64,000 bases of DNA from Rhizobium sp. ACO-34A (GCA_002600635.1 CP021371.1:3723001-3787000), one strand, 5' to 3'; counted from the stretch's first letter, positions 38,182 to 47,328 are shown. The notes: a model not told the origin generated them from the letters alone. Made by a program: numbers and translations.

Positions 38182-39057
38182 ATGACGAACATCGCATTCA
38201 TCGGTCTCGGCAACATGGGTGGTCCGATGGCCGCAAATCTGGTCAAGGCAGGCCACAAGGTGAAGGGCTTCGACTTGTCGTCGGAAATTCTTCTGGTGGC
38301 AGCCGGCCATGGCGTTGCACCGGCGACATCGATCGATGAGGCGACCGCCGATGCCGAGGCCGTCGTCACCATGCTGCCGAAGGGCGTTCACGTCCTCTCG
38401 GTCTGGGGCGATCTCGTGAAGGCGGTGAAGCCCGGCACCCTGCTGATCGACTGCTCGACCATCGACGTGGACAGCGCCCGCCGTGCCCATGAACTGGCGG
38501 CAGCGGCCGACTGCATATCGCTCGATGCCCCTGTCTCCGGCGGCACCGGCGGCGCGGCGGCCGGCACCCTCACCTTCATGGCCGGCGGCAGCGACGGCGC
38601 ATTTGCCAATGCCCTTCCCCTCCTCGAAGCCATGGGCAAGAAGATCGTCCATTGCGGTGGAAGCGGCGCTGGACAGGCGGCCAAGATCTGCAACAACATG
38701 ATCCTCGGCATTTCGATGATCGGGGTGTGCGAGGCCTTCGCGCTCGGCGAAAAGCTCGGCCTCTCCCATCAGGCGCTATTCGATGTCGCCTCGACGTCGT
38801 CGGGCCAGTGCTGGTCGATCAACACCTATTGCCCGGTCCCCGGCCCCGTTCCGACCTCTCCCGCCAACAACGAATACAGACCGGGCTTTGCGGCGGCCCT
38901 GATGCTGAAGGACCTGAAGCTCGCGCAGGAAGCAGCGCTAGGCTGCGGCGCCGCGACCCCGCTCGGAGCCGAAGCGGCGCAACTGTTCGACCTCTTCGCC
39001 AAGCAGGGAAATGGCGGCCGGGATTTCTCCGCCATCATCGAGATGCTGCGGGGCTGA
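38182..39057 (+). CDS. mmsB: 3-hydroxyisobutyrate dehydrogenase
   Basis: This 291-residue beta-hydroxyacid dehydrogenase has an N-terminal NAD motif GLGNMGGPMA (residues 8-17), the substrate motif DAPVSGGTGGA, the catalytic lysine in GAGQAAKICNN (typically GxxxxxKxxxN), and a C-terminal KDLKLA segment. It oxidises 3-hydroxyisobutyrate to methylmalonate semialdehyde. AAGGAAGG precedes the ATG. The preceding valine-pathway enzymes are at 17258-19500. The next step, MmsA, is not in the window. A related hydroxyacid is possible given the neighbouring GMC enzyme. Confidence 0.88.
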   Translation: MTNIAFIGLGNMGGPMAANLVKAGHKVKGFDLSSEILLVAAGHGVAPATSIDEATADAEAVVTMLPKGVHVLSVWGDLVKAVKPGTLLIDCSTIDVDSARRAHELAAAADCISLDAPVSGGTGGAAAGTLTFMAGGSDGAFANALPLLEAMGKKIVHCGGSGAGQAAKICNNMILGISMIGVCEAFALGEKLGLSHQALFDVASTSSGQCWSINTYCPVPGPVPTSPANNEYRPGFAAALMLKDLKLAQEAALGCGAATPLGAEAAQLFDLFAKQGNGGRDFSAIIEMLRG

Positions 39058-39073
39058 TCGTCACGGAACAAAT

Positions 39074-39104
39074 ACGGCCGGCTGAGACTTCTCATACCGG
39101 CCGT
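39074..39104 (+). terminator. Candidate transcription terminator after mmsB
   Basis: ACGGCCGG (39074-39081) pairs with CCGGCCGT (39097-39104); inside, GAGA pairs with TCTC around CT, making a nearly continuous stem. It is 17 bases after the mmsB stop. No clear run of T follows, so Rho-independent action is uncertain. Confidence 0.5.
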
Positions 39105-39214
39105 ACCATTCGAATAAGGATGGGAGGAACCCGACTAGGGGGGTGGGGGCGCCAGATTCCTCCCACGGCATCTACCGTGGCCAGAGGCCGTTCGCCATGC
39201 GGTGCGAAACGGTA

Positions 39215-39268
39215 TCGATAGATGCCGTACCAGTTCCCTGAAAACAGGGAACCGATCACGTCTATCGA
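39215..39268. other. Two-level hairpin, possible structured RNA or attenuator
   Basis: An outer stem TCGATAGA (39215-39222) / TCTATCGA (39261-39268) encloses an inner perfect hairpin GTTCCCTG-AAAA-CAGGGAAC (39233-39252). Both stems are fully complementary. The element is in non-coding DNA and no open frame crosses it with any sign of use. Confidence 0.45.
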
Positions 39269-39689
39269 AACCTCACCACGCGGCGATGGGCTGTCGGCTG
39301 GATCGCAGGCCGCGTCCGCTGCATGCGTCAAGCAGCGCCGAAAGGCCAGTGAACCGTCCGATATGGAATTGAGAAGGCCTGCGCTCCCGGCGCATGGCGA
39401 AAACTGTCATATCCCTGCCCTGCAGGGACTTTCGGCCGGTATCCGGCCACGGATCCATGGATCCGCTTGCATCCGCGATGAACGCGGTTTGTCCTGCGCA
39501 CGTCATGTGCCCCATTCCCCATTTGTCACCATCCGCAACTTCATGCGCGGAGTCCCGTCCCGGAACGACAAAAGGGTTAGGCCGCAATTCTGAACGAATT
39601 GATAAAATGCTGATAAAATTCTTGGTTTCCGCAGGATAAACGACAACCGGCGACAATTCGCACCGCCGGCAGTCGAAACAAGCCATCGA

Positions 39690-40490
39690 TCAGCGGTCGT
39701 CGGCCGCCATCGCACCGAGAAGCTTCGGCAGGTCGCCGAATCGCGCGACGAGACCGAAGATCAGCGCCGCGACCACGACGAAGAGGATCGTCACGGAAGC
39801 CATCGTCGGCGTGTAACCGTAACGCAGCGCGTTGAAGATCTTGATCGGCAGCGTCTCCATGGTGAAGCCGACCGTCATGTAGGCGACGATGTATTCGTTG
39901 AGAGACAGCACGAAGGCAAAGGCGTAGCCGGACACAAGATAAGGCCGGATCAGCGGCAGGACGACGGTGCGGAACACCGTCTTGTCGTCGGCGCCCATGG
40001 TCGAGGCGGCCTCGACCAGCGAACGGTCGATGGCCGAAAAGCCGAGCGACAGGGTGACCAGCGGCAATGTCACGAAGAAGATCGCGTGGCCGATCACCGC
40101 CGTCCATGGCTGCCCGTAGAAACCCGTCGTCGCCCAGAAGGTCAGGAGACCGAGCGCCGTGATCACGGGCGGCAGGGTGAACGGGGCAATGCCGAGGATC
40201 TGGAAGATGTTGGCCCAGGGCGCGAGCCGGCGCCACAGGAACCATGCCAGCGGAAGCGCGATGACGACCGCAAGCGCCGCGGACGCGAGCGCCAGCCCGA
40301 GCGAGGCAAAGAAGGCCGAACGCCAGCCGGCATCGGCGAAGATCGCTCCATACCACGCGAGCGAAAAGCCCTGCGGCGGGAAGGTCAGGCTCTGCTTCTC
40401 GTTGACCGACACACCAGCGACGACGACGATCGGAGCGGCGAGGAAGATCGCGATCAGGACGAAATAGATCCGCGTCAGCACCTTGTTCAT
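39690..40490 (-). CDS. Polyamine-type ABC transporter permease (PotC-like)
   Basis: This 266-residue inner-membrane permease has six hydrophobic segments and the binding-protein-dependent transport motif EAASTMGADDKTVFRTVVLPLI, which docks the ATPase. The start at 40490 overlaps the end of the upstream permease (ATGA). It is the last gene of the minus-strand importer 43727-39690. Length and order (binding protein, ATPase, two permeases) match spermidine/putrescine-type systems, which also include importers of other cationic or small compounds. Confidence 0.92.
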   Translation of the reverse strand: MNKVLTRIYFVLIAIFLAAPIVVVAGVSVNEKQSLTFPPQGFSLAWYGAIFADAGWRSAFFASLGLALASAALAVVIALPLAWFLWRRLAPWANIFQILGIAPFTLPPVITALGLLTFWATTGFYGQPWTAVIGHAIFFVTLPLVTLSLGFSAIDRSLVEAASTMGADDKTVFRTVVLPLIRPYLVSGYAFAFVLSLNEYIVAYMTVGFTMETLPIKIFNALRYGYTPTMASVTILFVVVAALIFGLVARFGDLPKLLGAMAADDR

Positions 40491-41341
40491 GCTGCCTCTC
40501 CCTTGCGTCCGATGAAGAACGTGAGCGCCACCATGCCAAGCGTGACAAGCACCAGGAACACTGCCATGGCCGCGGCAAACGGCATGTTGGACTGGTAGAT
40601 CGCCTGATCGGTGATCAGCACCGACAGCGTCCAGTGCTGCGGCCGGCCGAGGATCTGCGGCAAAAGATAGGAGCCGAGCGCGAAGATGAAGACCATGATG
40701 AGCGTCGCGACGATGGTGTTGCGCAGCGCCGGCACAACGACGGTAAAGAAGGCGCGGATCGGCGACGCGCCGAGTGTCCGCGCGGCTTCCGTCAGCGTCG
40801 GATCGAGCCGCACGAGCGCGGGATAGAGAACCAGCACCGTATAGGGAAACGCCTGATAGGTCATACCGGTCAGCACCGCGCCGAAATTCGGCATCAGCGC
40901 CATGGGCTTTTCCATGAGGCCGATCATGACCAGCAGGTTGGTGATGCCGGCGGTACGGGAAAACAGCGTCGACCAGGCAAAGCCGATGATGACTTCCGAA
41001 AGCGACAGGATCGACAGCAGCGCGACCAGCCATACGACCTGCGCACGTCGCGACATGCGCGTCAGGAGATAGGTGAAGGGTATGCCGAGCACGACGCAGA
41101 CCACCGCGACCGAGATCGCCAGCATCAGCGAGAAACCGAGAACGCCGGCGAAAAACGGGCTTATGAAGCGGGCGTAGTTGTCGAACACGAAGGCCGGCTC
41201 GTAAAAACCACCCTGCTGACGCTTAAAGAAACTGACGGCGATCATCGTGCCGAAGGGCACGACGAAGAACAGGATCAGCATGCCCGCCGGAAAGGCGAGC
41301 GGCGCATAGTCGAGCGCTTTCTGCGGGGGTTCGCGCCTCAT
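40487..41341 (-). CDS. Polyamine-type ABC transporter permease (PotB-like)
   Basis: This 284-residue membrane protein has about six transmembrane segments, beginning with FPAGMLILFFVVPFGTMIAVSFF. The EAARTLGASPIRAFFTVVVPAL motif is the cytoplasmic ATPase-contact loop. The start overlaps the ATPase stop by four bases, and its own stop overlaps the next permease, so the three are translated together. With the PotC-like protein it forms the channel. Confidence 0.92.
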   Translation of the reverse strand: MRREPPQKALDYAPLAFPAGMLILFFVVPFGTMIAVSFFKRQQGGFYEPAFVFDNYARFISPFFAGVLGFSLMLAISVAVVCVVLGIPFTYLLTRMSRRAQVVWLVALLSILSLSEVIIGFAWSTLFSRTAGITNLLVMIGLMEKPMALMPNFGAVLTGMTYQAFPYTVLVLYPALVRLDPTLTEAARTLGASPIRAFFTVVVPALRNTIVATLIMVFIFALGSYLLPQILGRPQHWTLSVLITDQAIYQSNMPFAAAMAVFLVLVTLGMVALTFFIGRKGEAA

Positions 41342-42372
41342 GCCGGCAGCACCACGGCCGTCTGCGGATCGATCACCACGCCGACTTCCTGACCGACGCT
41401 GACCACAGGCCGCTCGCGCGGCGTGGAAACCGCGATCACTTCCGAACCGCGAACGTCGATGAATGTCTCGATGGTGCCGCCGAGATCGCGGATGAAGGTG
41501 ACGCGACCGGAAAGACGCCCCTCGCCCGGAGCGGAAAGACGGACGTCTTCGGGACGAACCGAAAGACTGCAGGCGCTCTGGCCACTGGCCGCGATACCTT
41601 CGACCGGCTGGCCGAGCACGAGCGTGCGGCCGCTTTCGATGGTCAGCGGCAGAAGATTGGTGGAGCCGATGAAGTCCGCAACGAAGCGGTCGGCCGGCTT
41701 GCGGTAGATCTCGATGGGGCTTGCCGCCTGGCGGATCTTGCCGCCATTCATCACCACGACGGTATCGGCCATGGTCATGGCTTCGCGCTGGTCGTGGGTC
41801 ACGACGATGGTGGTGATGCCGAGCTGCTGCTGCAGCTTGCGCAGTTCCACCTGCATGGCCTCGCGCAGCTTGGCGTCGAGAGCGGAAAGAGGCTCGTCGA
41901 GCAGGAAGAGCTTGGGCGAGATGGCGAGCGCCCGGGCAATCGCCACGCGCTGCCTCTGGCCGCCGGAAAGCTTGGTCACGGGACGGTCGGCATAACCCGG
42001 CAGGTGGATCATGGCGAGCAGTTCCTCGACGCGCTTCACCTGCTCCTCGCGACCGATACCGCGGATACGCAGCGGATAGGCGATGTTCTCTCCGACGGTG
42101 AGGTGCGGAAACAGCGCCAGCGACTGGAAGACCATGCCGAGATTACGCTTGTGCGTCGGGACCTGCGTGATGTCCTCGCCATCCAGCACGATCGATCCGC
42201 CGGTCGGAAGATCGAGCCCGGCAATCATCCTGAGCAGCGTGGTCTTGCCGCAGCCGGACGGGCCGAGCATGCAGACAAAAGTACCGTGCGGTACGTTCAA
42301 TTGCACGTTGTCGACCGCCGTGAAGGGGCCGAATTGTTTCGTGACATCGTTGAGCGACAGTCCGGACATCAT
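41338..42372 (-). CDS. Polyamine-type ABC transporter ATP-binding protein (PotA-like)
   Basis: This 344-residue ATPase has Walker A GPSGCGKTT, signature LSGGQRQR, Walker B LFLDEPLSALD and a C-terminal TOBE-type domain (SVRPEDVRL), as in PotA/MalK-type proteins. I use the first of two adjacent ATGs (42372), six bases behind CGGAGAC. It lies 270 bases after its binding-protein gene, the gap being filled by a family A repeat. It energises import by the two permeases downstream. Confidence 0.93.
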   Translation of the reverse strand: MMSGLSLNDVTKQFGPFTAVDNVQLNVPHGTFVCMLGPSGCGKTTLLRMIAGLDLPTGGSIVLDGEDITQVPTHKRNLGMVFQSLALFPHLTVGENIAYPLRIRGIGREEQVKRVEELLAMIHLPGYADRPVTKLSGGQRQRVAIARALAISPKLFLLDEPLSALDAKLREAMQVELRKLQQQLGITTIVVTHDQREAMTMADTVVVMNGGKIRQAASPIEIYRKPADRFVADFIGSTNLLPLTIESGRTLVLGQPVEGIAASGQSACSLSVRPEDVRLSAPGEGRLSGRVTFIRDLGGTIETFIDVRGSEVIAVSTPRERPVVSVGQEVGVVIDPQTAVVLPA

Positions 42373-42404
42373 GTCTCCGCGAATAGATTTGGTCGTTACG
42401 AGTA

Positions 42405-42577
42405 CCCCCCTCTGCCCTGCCGGGCATCTCCCCCTCAAGGGGGGAAATCGGCCGGAGCCGCCGCCCTCGGCATTCTACGCAAGGGGAAGACAATCACAAA
42501 TGGGAAAGGCAGAAGGAATGCCACGAAGTGGATCTCCCCCCTAGAGGGGGAGATGCCCGGCAGGGCAGAGGGGGGTG
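42405..42577. repeat. Palindromic intergenic repeat, family A (inverted pair)
   Basis: Arms at 42405-42450 and 42531-42577 are inverted. It lies within the minus-strand operon between the binding-protein and ATPase genes, a place where stable RNA stems often protect the abundant upstream message. Confidence 0.9.
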
Positions 42578-42638
42578 ACCACGATTACCCTCCCTCGATG
42601 GCTTGCCAACGCGCCTGCCAACAGGACGCATTCGGAGA

Positions 42639-43727
42639 TCAACCGACGATCAGTTCGGTCCACTTCTGGTTCAACCAGTCGGACTTGGTCTGATAGAGGT
42701 CGTAGCGCGGGGTGATCGGCTCGATGTCGGAAGACACGGAAGCGAATTCTTCTGCCGTCAGGTCGAGCAGCTCGCGCTTGACGGTCGGAGCCGTGCCGAC
42801 CTTGCGCGACAGCGTTGCCTGGATCGAAGGCTGGCACATGTAGTCGATGAAGATATGTGCTTCCTCGACCTTGGTCGATGCGCGCGACAGGGCCCAGCAA
42901 CCGGAATCCTGAATGCCGCCTTCCTTCGGGAAGGTGGAACGGACCGGATTGCCGTCAGCGGCAGCAAGGCCGGTGACGTCGTGGTAGTACTGGCCCATCG
43001 GGATTTCGCCCGACTTCAGCGCCTGTTCGAACTGGGCTTCGTCGCGATACCACAGGCGAACGTTCGGCTTGACCTCGGCGAGCTTTTCGAAGGCCTTCAG
43101 GATGCCTTCCTCTGTGTCGAGCGCATTGGTGCCGCCGAAGTGGGTCTTGGCCGTAACTTCCAGCAGGAAGGAGTTGGAGACCAGCGCCAGCAGGCCGAGC
43201 TTGTCTTCGTTTGCCGGATCCCACAGAGCGGACCAGGAGGTCGGAGCTTCCTTGTAGACGTCCGTGTTGGTGACGAGCGTGATGTACCACGCAACGGCGC
43301 CGATGCCGGCAACGCGGCCGTCCGGATACTTGTTGACGAAACGGTCGATCAGGCCGGAAGCGTTCTTGATCTTGTCCATGTCGAGCGGCGTCCACAGTTC
43401 CGTGGATTGACCCTTGAGCATGGAAACCTGCGAGATCATCGAAACGTCGGCGGGAGCCTGGCCGGCCTTTGCGGCCTGCTCGAGCTGCACCAGCCATGCT
43501 TCGCCGGTCGGTTCGGCCACGGATTCGACGGCGATGCCGGTTGCCTTGGTGAACTCGGCAAAGATGTTCTTGTCGAAGGAATCCTTGAAGTAGCCACCAT
43601 AGACGCCGACCTTCAGCGACTTGTCCTGGGCGCGCAGGATCGAGGGCATGGCGAGCATGCCGGCGCCGGCAAGCGAGCCGGCCAGCACGCCGCGGCGGCT
43701 GACGGAAGCGTTGAGGATGTTTTTCAT
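42639..43727 (-). CDS. Polyamine-type ABC transporter substrate-binding protein (PotD-like)
   Basis: This 362-residue exported protein has a twin-arginine signal (SVSRRGVLAGSLAGAGMLAMP) followed by a RAQD cleavage region. The mature N-terminus KVGVYGGYFKDSFDKNIFAEF is typical of the family-1 extracellular binding proteins of spermidine/putrescine-type importers. The aromatic and acidic residues that clasp polyamines in PotD cannot be assigned with confidence, so the ligand may be another compound such as agmatine or a guanidino acid, as suggested by the ureohydrolase gene 100 bases upstream. Confidence 0.88.
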   Translation of the reverse strand: MKNILNASVSRRGVLAGSLAGAGMLAMPSILRAQDKSLKVGVYGGYFKDSFDKNIFAEFTKATGIAVESVAEPTGEAWLVQLEQAAKAGQAPADVSMISQVSMLKGQSTELWTPLDMDKIKNASGLIDRFVNKYPDGRVAGIGAVAWYITLVTNTDVYKEAPTSWSALWDPANEDKLGLLALVSNSFLLEVTAKTHFGGTNALDTEEGILKAFEKLAEVKPNVRLWYRDEAQFEQALKSGEIPMGQYYHDVTGLAAADGNPVRSTFPKEGGIQDSGCWALSRASTKVEEAHIFIDYMCQPSIQATLSRKVGTAPTVKRELLDLTAEEFASVSSDIEPITPRYDLYQTKSDWLNQKWTELIVG

Positions 43728-43827
43728 GGTCCTGTTCCCTTGTCTTCGTTGCTTATGTCTTGGTTGGTTATCGTGAAGTCGAGCCCGGGACGCCTGATAG
43801 CGCCGTCCCGGGTTAAATGCCAGTTTC

Positions 43828-44883
43828 TCAACGGCCCTTGATTGCCGGACTATAGACCATGAGGCTCAGGATTTCGAAGAGAACCTGAGCGCCCGCATGG
43901 GCGGTATTGTTGGTGGCATCATACTGAGGAGCAACCTCGACGACGTCGCCGCCGACCAGATTGATGCCCTTGAGACCGCGGATGAGTTCGAGCACTTCAC
44001 GCGAGGAAAGGCCGCCGACTTCCGGCGTGCCGGTGCCGGGCGCAATGCTCGGATCGAGGCTGTCGACATCGAAGGAGAGATAGGTCGGGCCGTCGCCGAT
44101 GATCTTCTTCGCCTTCTCGATGATTGCCGGAATGCCGAGCCCGGTCACTTCCTCGGCATGGATGACGGTCATGCCGGAATCGTAGGAGAACTCCCACAGA
44201 TATTCGGCCGGGCCGCGAATGCCGATCTGGATGGTGCGGGTCGGATCGAGCACGCCGTCCAGCACGGCGTTGCGGAACGGACCGCCATGGTGGAACTTGG
44301 TCTGGTCGAAGGCGCCGCCGGTATCGCAATGGGCATCGATATGGATCAGGCCGACCGGACCGTGCTTCTTGGCAACAGCCTTCAGGATCGGATGGGTGAC
44401 CGAGTGGTCGCCGCCGACGGAAAGCGGCAGCAAGCCGGCTTCGACGATCCTGGTGTGATGCTTCTCGATGTCCTCATGGCTGAGTTCCAGCCGGTAGCGG
44501 CTGGAGAACGGCACGTCGCCGATATCGGCAACCTTGAGATCGAAGATCGGCGCGCATTCCAGAACGTGGTTGTACGGGCCGATGCGGTCGATGGCGCGCA
44601 GCGCGCGGGGTCCGAAACGCGAACCCGGACGGTTGGACACGCCGAGGTCCATCGGCACACCGACGATCCCCACCTGCAGGTCGCCGAAGTCGGGCGCTGC
44701 CGGATCGATCGGGCGATGCGGCGCGGACAGGAAGGTCGGAATGCCGGCATAAGGCGCGGCGCGGGTGCCGTTGGAGAAGATCTTCTCGCCGACCTTGGCG
44801 AACTTCTCGTCGAAGATTTCGCCTGCATTGTCGTCACCATATTTGGCGCGCAGTTCCTGAAGTCGCTTTTCGTCGAAAGTCAT
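43828..44883 (-). CDS. speB: Agmatinase/guanidino-acid ureohydrolase
   Basis: This 351-residue arginase-family enzyme has a complete dinuclear manganese site: H160 in GGDHS, D183, H185 and D187 in HIDAHCD, and D272 and D274 in FDVDSLDP. It hydrolyses a guanidino group to urea. Agmatine is the textbook substrate, but guanidinobutyrate or guanidinopropionate enzymes share these motifs and are of similar length. It is the first gene of the minus-strand unit with the polyamine-type importer. The ATG at 44883 is preceded by an AAGGGTG site. The gene diverges from a GcvA-like LysR gene (180-base gap), the likely regulator. Confidence 0.88.
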   Translation of the reverse strand: MTFDEKRLQELRAKYGDDNAGEIFDEKFAKVGEKIFSNGTRAAPYAGIPTFLSAPHRPIDPAAPDFGDLQVGIVGVPMDLGVSNRPGSRFGPRALRAIDRIGPYNHVLECAPIFDLKVADIGDVPFSSRYRLELSHEDIEKHHTRIVEAGLLPLSVGGDHSVTHPILKAVAKKHGPVGLIHIDAHCDTGGAFDQTKFHHGGPFRNAVLDGVLDPTRTIQIGIRGPAEYLWEFSYDSGMTVIHAEEVTGLGIPAIIEKAKKIIGDGPTYLSFDVDSLDPSIAPGTGTPEVGGLSSREVLELIRGLKGINLVGGDVVEVAPQYDATNNTAHAGAQVLFEILSLMVYSPAIKGR

Positions 44884-45061
44884 TTCGTCTTTCACCCTTC
44901 TTGCCGATGCCCTGCGAAACAGGAGTTCCCGTCGCGGACGACTGTTTAAACGGCAGTTCCGGCGCCTGCCTCTATTGTAAGCATTAAGCCGCATGGGGGT
45001 AGAAAAGCAATTCACGATGTTATAGCAATCGCTGTGAGAAAAACTAACAAGCACCGAGACC

Positions 45062-46114
45062 ATGTCCCATCGCCTGCCACCGCTCAATCCGCTGCGCGCC
45101 TTCGAGGCCGCCGCCCGACGCGGATCGATTTCAGCGGCGGCCCGCGAGCTGAACGTCACCCATGGCGCGGTCAGCCACCAGATCAAGACGCTTGAGGAAA
45201 CGCTGAAGACGCAGCTTTTCGAGCGTGGCGGCAAGCGGCTGAAGCTGACGCCGCAGGGAGCCCTGCTGCTGCCGGCGGTTTCCTCGGCCTTCGACGGCAT
45301 CGCCGCCGCCACGGCACTGATGAACCGGCCGACCACCAGCGGCAATCTCAGGATTTCCTGCGTGCCCGCCCTGCTCTCCCTCTGGCTGGTGCCGCGCATG
45401 GGCAGTTTCAGCGAGCAGTATCCGGACATCAGCCTGACGCTGACCTCCAGCAATGACGCGAGCCTCATCCATTCGCCCGACATCGACATCGCCATTCTCT
45501 ACGGACCGGGAAGCTGGCGGGACTGCTGGACGCGGCTGTGGAGCACGCTGGACCTTTTCCCCGTCGCCTCGCCCTCTCTGCTGAACTCGCGGCCGCTGAG
45601 ATCCGTGCGGGACCTGCGCGACCACGTGCTGCTGCACGGCGACAACGGGCAGGAATGGAATACCTGGCTTGCCGCCGCCGACCAGCTCGACATGCCCCGC
45701 CACCGCGAGCATTTCATGAGCGATGCGAGGCTTTCCACCGAAGCCGCGCGCCACGGTCAGGGCATCGCGCTTGGCGACAACATCACGGCTTCCAGCCTGA
45801 TCGCCTCGGGCGAGCTGATCATTCCCTTCGATCTCTCGGTGCCCGGCACCAACGCCTTCTATGTCGCCACGCGGAACGAGGTGCGCGCTGCCCCGATCGC
45901 CCGCGTCTTCATCGACTGGCTCTTCGAAACGCTCGAAAGCGAGCAGGGCTCGCAGCCGTTGCCCCTGCCCCGCCCCGCTCACAGAGCGCGCAACATTCGA
46001 GCCGCGAATACCGGCACGGCGACAGGCACGGTAAAGCCGGAAAACGCCACCACCCTGTCACGAACACGCAAGGCGACATCCGCCTCTGCAAGAAAGACCG
46101 CCACCAAGGCTTGA
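45062..46114 (+). CDS. LysR-family regulator (GcvA-like)
   Basis: This is a 350-residue LysR protein. The N-terminus RLPPLNPLRAFEAAAR and HTH (GSISAAARELNVTHGAVSHQIK) are typical of the GcvA subgroup. The effector domain ends near residue 290, and then comes an unusual tail of about 55 residues rich in Thr, Ala, Arg and Lys, ending ARKTATKA, absent from most relatives. It diverges from the ureohydrolase-transporter unit and precedes an aminotransferase, which it may also control. Confidence 0.9.
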   Translation: MSHRLPPLNPLRAFEAAARRGSISAAARELNVTHGAVSHQIKTLEETLKTQLFERGGKRLKLTPQGALLLPAVSSAFDGIAAATALMNRPTTSGNLRISCVPALLSLWLVPRMGSFSEQYPDISLTLTSSNDASLIHSPDIDIAILYGPGSWRDCWTRLWSTLDLFPVASPSLLNSRPLRSVRDLRDHVLLHGDNGQEWNTWLAAADQLDMPRHREHFMSDARLSTEAARHGQGIALGDNITASSLIASGELIIPFDLSVPGTNAFYVATRNEVRAAPIARVFIDWLFETLESEQGSQPLPLPRPAHRARNIRAANTGTATGTVKPENATTLSRTRKATSASARKTATKA

Positions 46115-46151
46115 ACCAACCGAACAAAGCATCAGGACTACCGAAATCATC

Positions 46152-47327
46152 ATGCCATCCGCATCGTTCAATTCTCTCGTTTCCCGCCTCTCCCCTCCGC
46201 CGGTGCCCTCCGTCTTTGCCTGGGCGCGCGCCTATGACGGCAGCCGCGGTCCGCTGATCGACCTGTCGCAGGCCGTGCCCGGCTATCCGCCGCATCCGGA
46301 CCTGCTTGCATGGCTCGGAGAGGCTGCATCCTCGCGCGGCTTTGCCGGCTACGGCCCGATCGAGGGCGAAACCGACCTGCGCAAGGTCTATGCGGCGGAT
46401 GCTGCCGAAATCTATGGCGCACCGGTCGAAGCGCAGAACATCCACATCACCTCCGGCTGCAATCAGGCCTTCATGGCTGTCGCCATGGCGATAGCCGGTC
46501 CGGGCGACAAGGTGGCGCTGACCGAGCCCTTCTACTTCAACCAGGAAACCACGCTTGCCATGATGGACATCGAGCGGGTGCTGGTGCCGCTCGATCCGGC
46601 AAAGGGTTTCGTGCCGGATCTCGATGCGGTGCGCACGGCGCTGGCGAAGGGCATCAAGGCCATCGCGCTCGTCTCGCCGAACAATCCGACCGGCGCGATC
46701 TATCCGGCCGGCCTTCTGCGGGAAATCTTCGAAGCCTGCCGTCAGGCCGGCGTCTGGCTGATCCTCGACGAGACCTACCGGGACTTCCTGCCGGAAGGCG
46801 ACAAGCCGCATGAACTCCTGTCCATTCCCGGCTGGGAGGACAACCTGATCCTGCTCTACTCTTTCTCCAAGTCCTTCTGCATTCCGGGTCATCGTCTCGG
46901 CGCCGTGACCGCCGGTCCGAAGGCCGTCGCGGAAATCGCCAAGGTGATGGACAACCTGCAAATCTGCGCACCGCGCGCGCCGCAGGCCGCCGTCGCCCGT
47001 GCCATTCCGGCGCTGCGCGACTGGCGCAACGCCAATCGCAAGGAAATCCTGAAACGCGCGGATACGCTTAAGTCCGTCATGGCGAAGCTGCCGGAATGGC
47101 AGATGGATTCGCTCGGCGCCTATTTCGCCTTCATCCGCCACCCCTTCGAAGGCAAGCCTTCCGCGCTGGTGGCAGAGAAGCTCGCCCGCGAGGCCGGCGT
47201 CGTCTGCATTCCCGGAGCCTATTTCGGCGAGGCACAGGAAGGCTATCTGCGCTTTGCTTTCGCCAATGCGGACTCGGCAACGATCGAAGCCCTGACGGAT
47301 CGCCTCTCCGGCTTCCGGCTTGACTAA
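46152..47327 (+). CDS. PLP-dependent aminotransferase, class I/II
   Basis: This 391-residue fold-type I aminotransferase has SPNNPTGAIY, the aspartate region ILDETYRDF, and the PLP lysine in YSFSKSFCIPGHRLG. It moves an amino group between an amino acid and a 2-oxo acid; specificity is not readable. The start at 46152 lies 37 bases after the LysR gene. Neighbours (a ureohydrolase that would release an amine or amino acid) suggest it handles the product after urea removal. A perfect 15-base stem hairpin follows its stop. Confidence 0.88.
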   Translation: MPSASFNSLVSRLSPPPVPSVFAWARAYDGSRGPLIDLSQAVPGYPPHPDLLAWLGEAASSRGFAGYGPIEGETDLRKVYAADAAEIYGAPVEAQNIHITSGCNQAFMAVAMAIAGPGDKVALTEPFYFNQETTLAMMDIERVLVPLDPAKGFVPDLDAVRTALAKGIKAIALVSPNNPTGAIYPAGLLREIFEACRQAGVWLILDETYRDFLPEGDKPHELLSIPGWEDNLILLYSFSKSFCIPGHRLGAVTAGPKAVAEIAKVMDNLQICAPRAPQAAVARAIPALRDWRNANRKEILKRADTLKSVMAKLPEWQMDSLGAYFAFIRHPFEGKPSALVAEKLAREAGVVCIPGAYFGEAQEGYLRFAFANADSATIEALTDRLSGFRLD

Positions 47328-47328
47328 A

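Larger units (their letters stand above)
39058..39689. other. Non-coding gap between convergent genes (632 bases)
   Basis: The region lies between convergent mmsB and permease genes and has no convincing gene. It holds the terminator-like hairpin at 39074-39104, a two-level hairpin at 39215-39268, and a perfect 16-base palindrome CGGATCCATGGATCCG (39450-39465). Composition after about 39300 is less GC-rich and less codon-like than flanking DNA, so gene decay or a small RNA are possible. Confidence 0.5.

Noticed and set aside
39450..39465. 16-base palindrome CGGATCCATGGATCCG as an operator
   Set aside because: It is in a gap between convergent genes with no promoter role, and it is built of common restriction-site-like motifs. 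Recorded only in the gap description.
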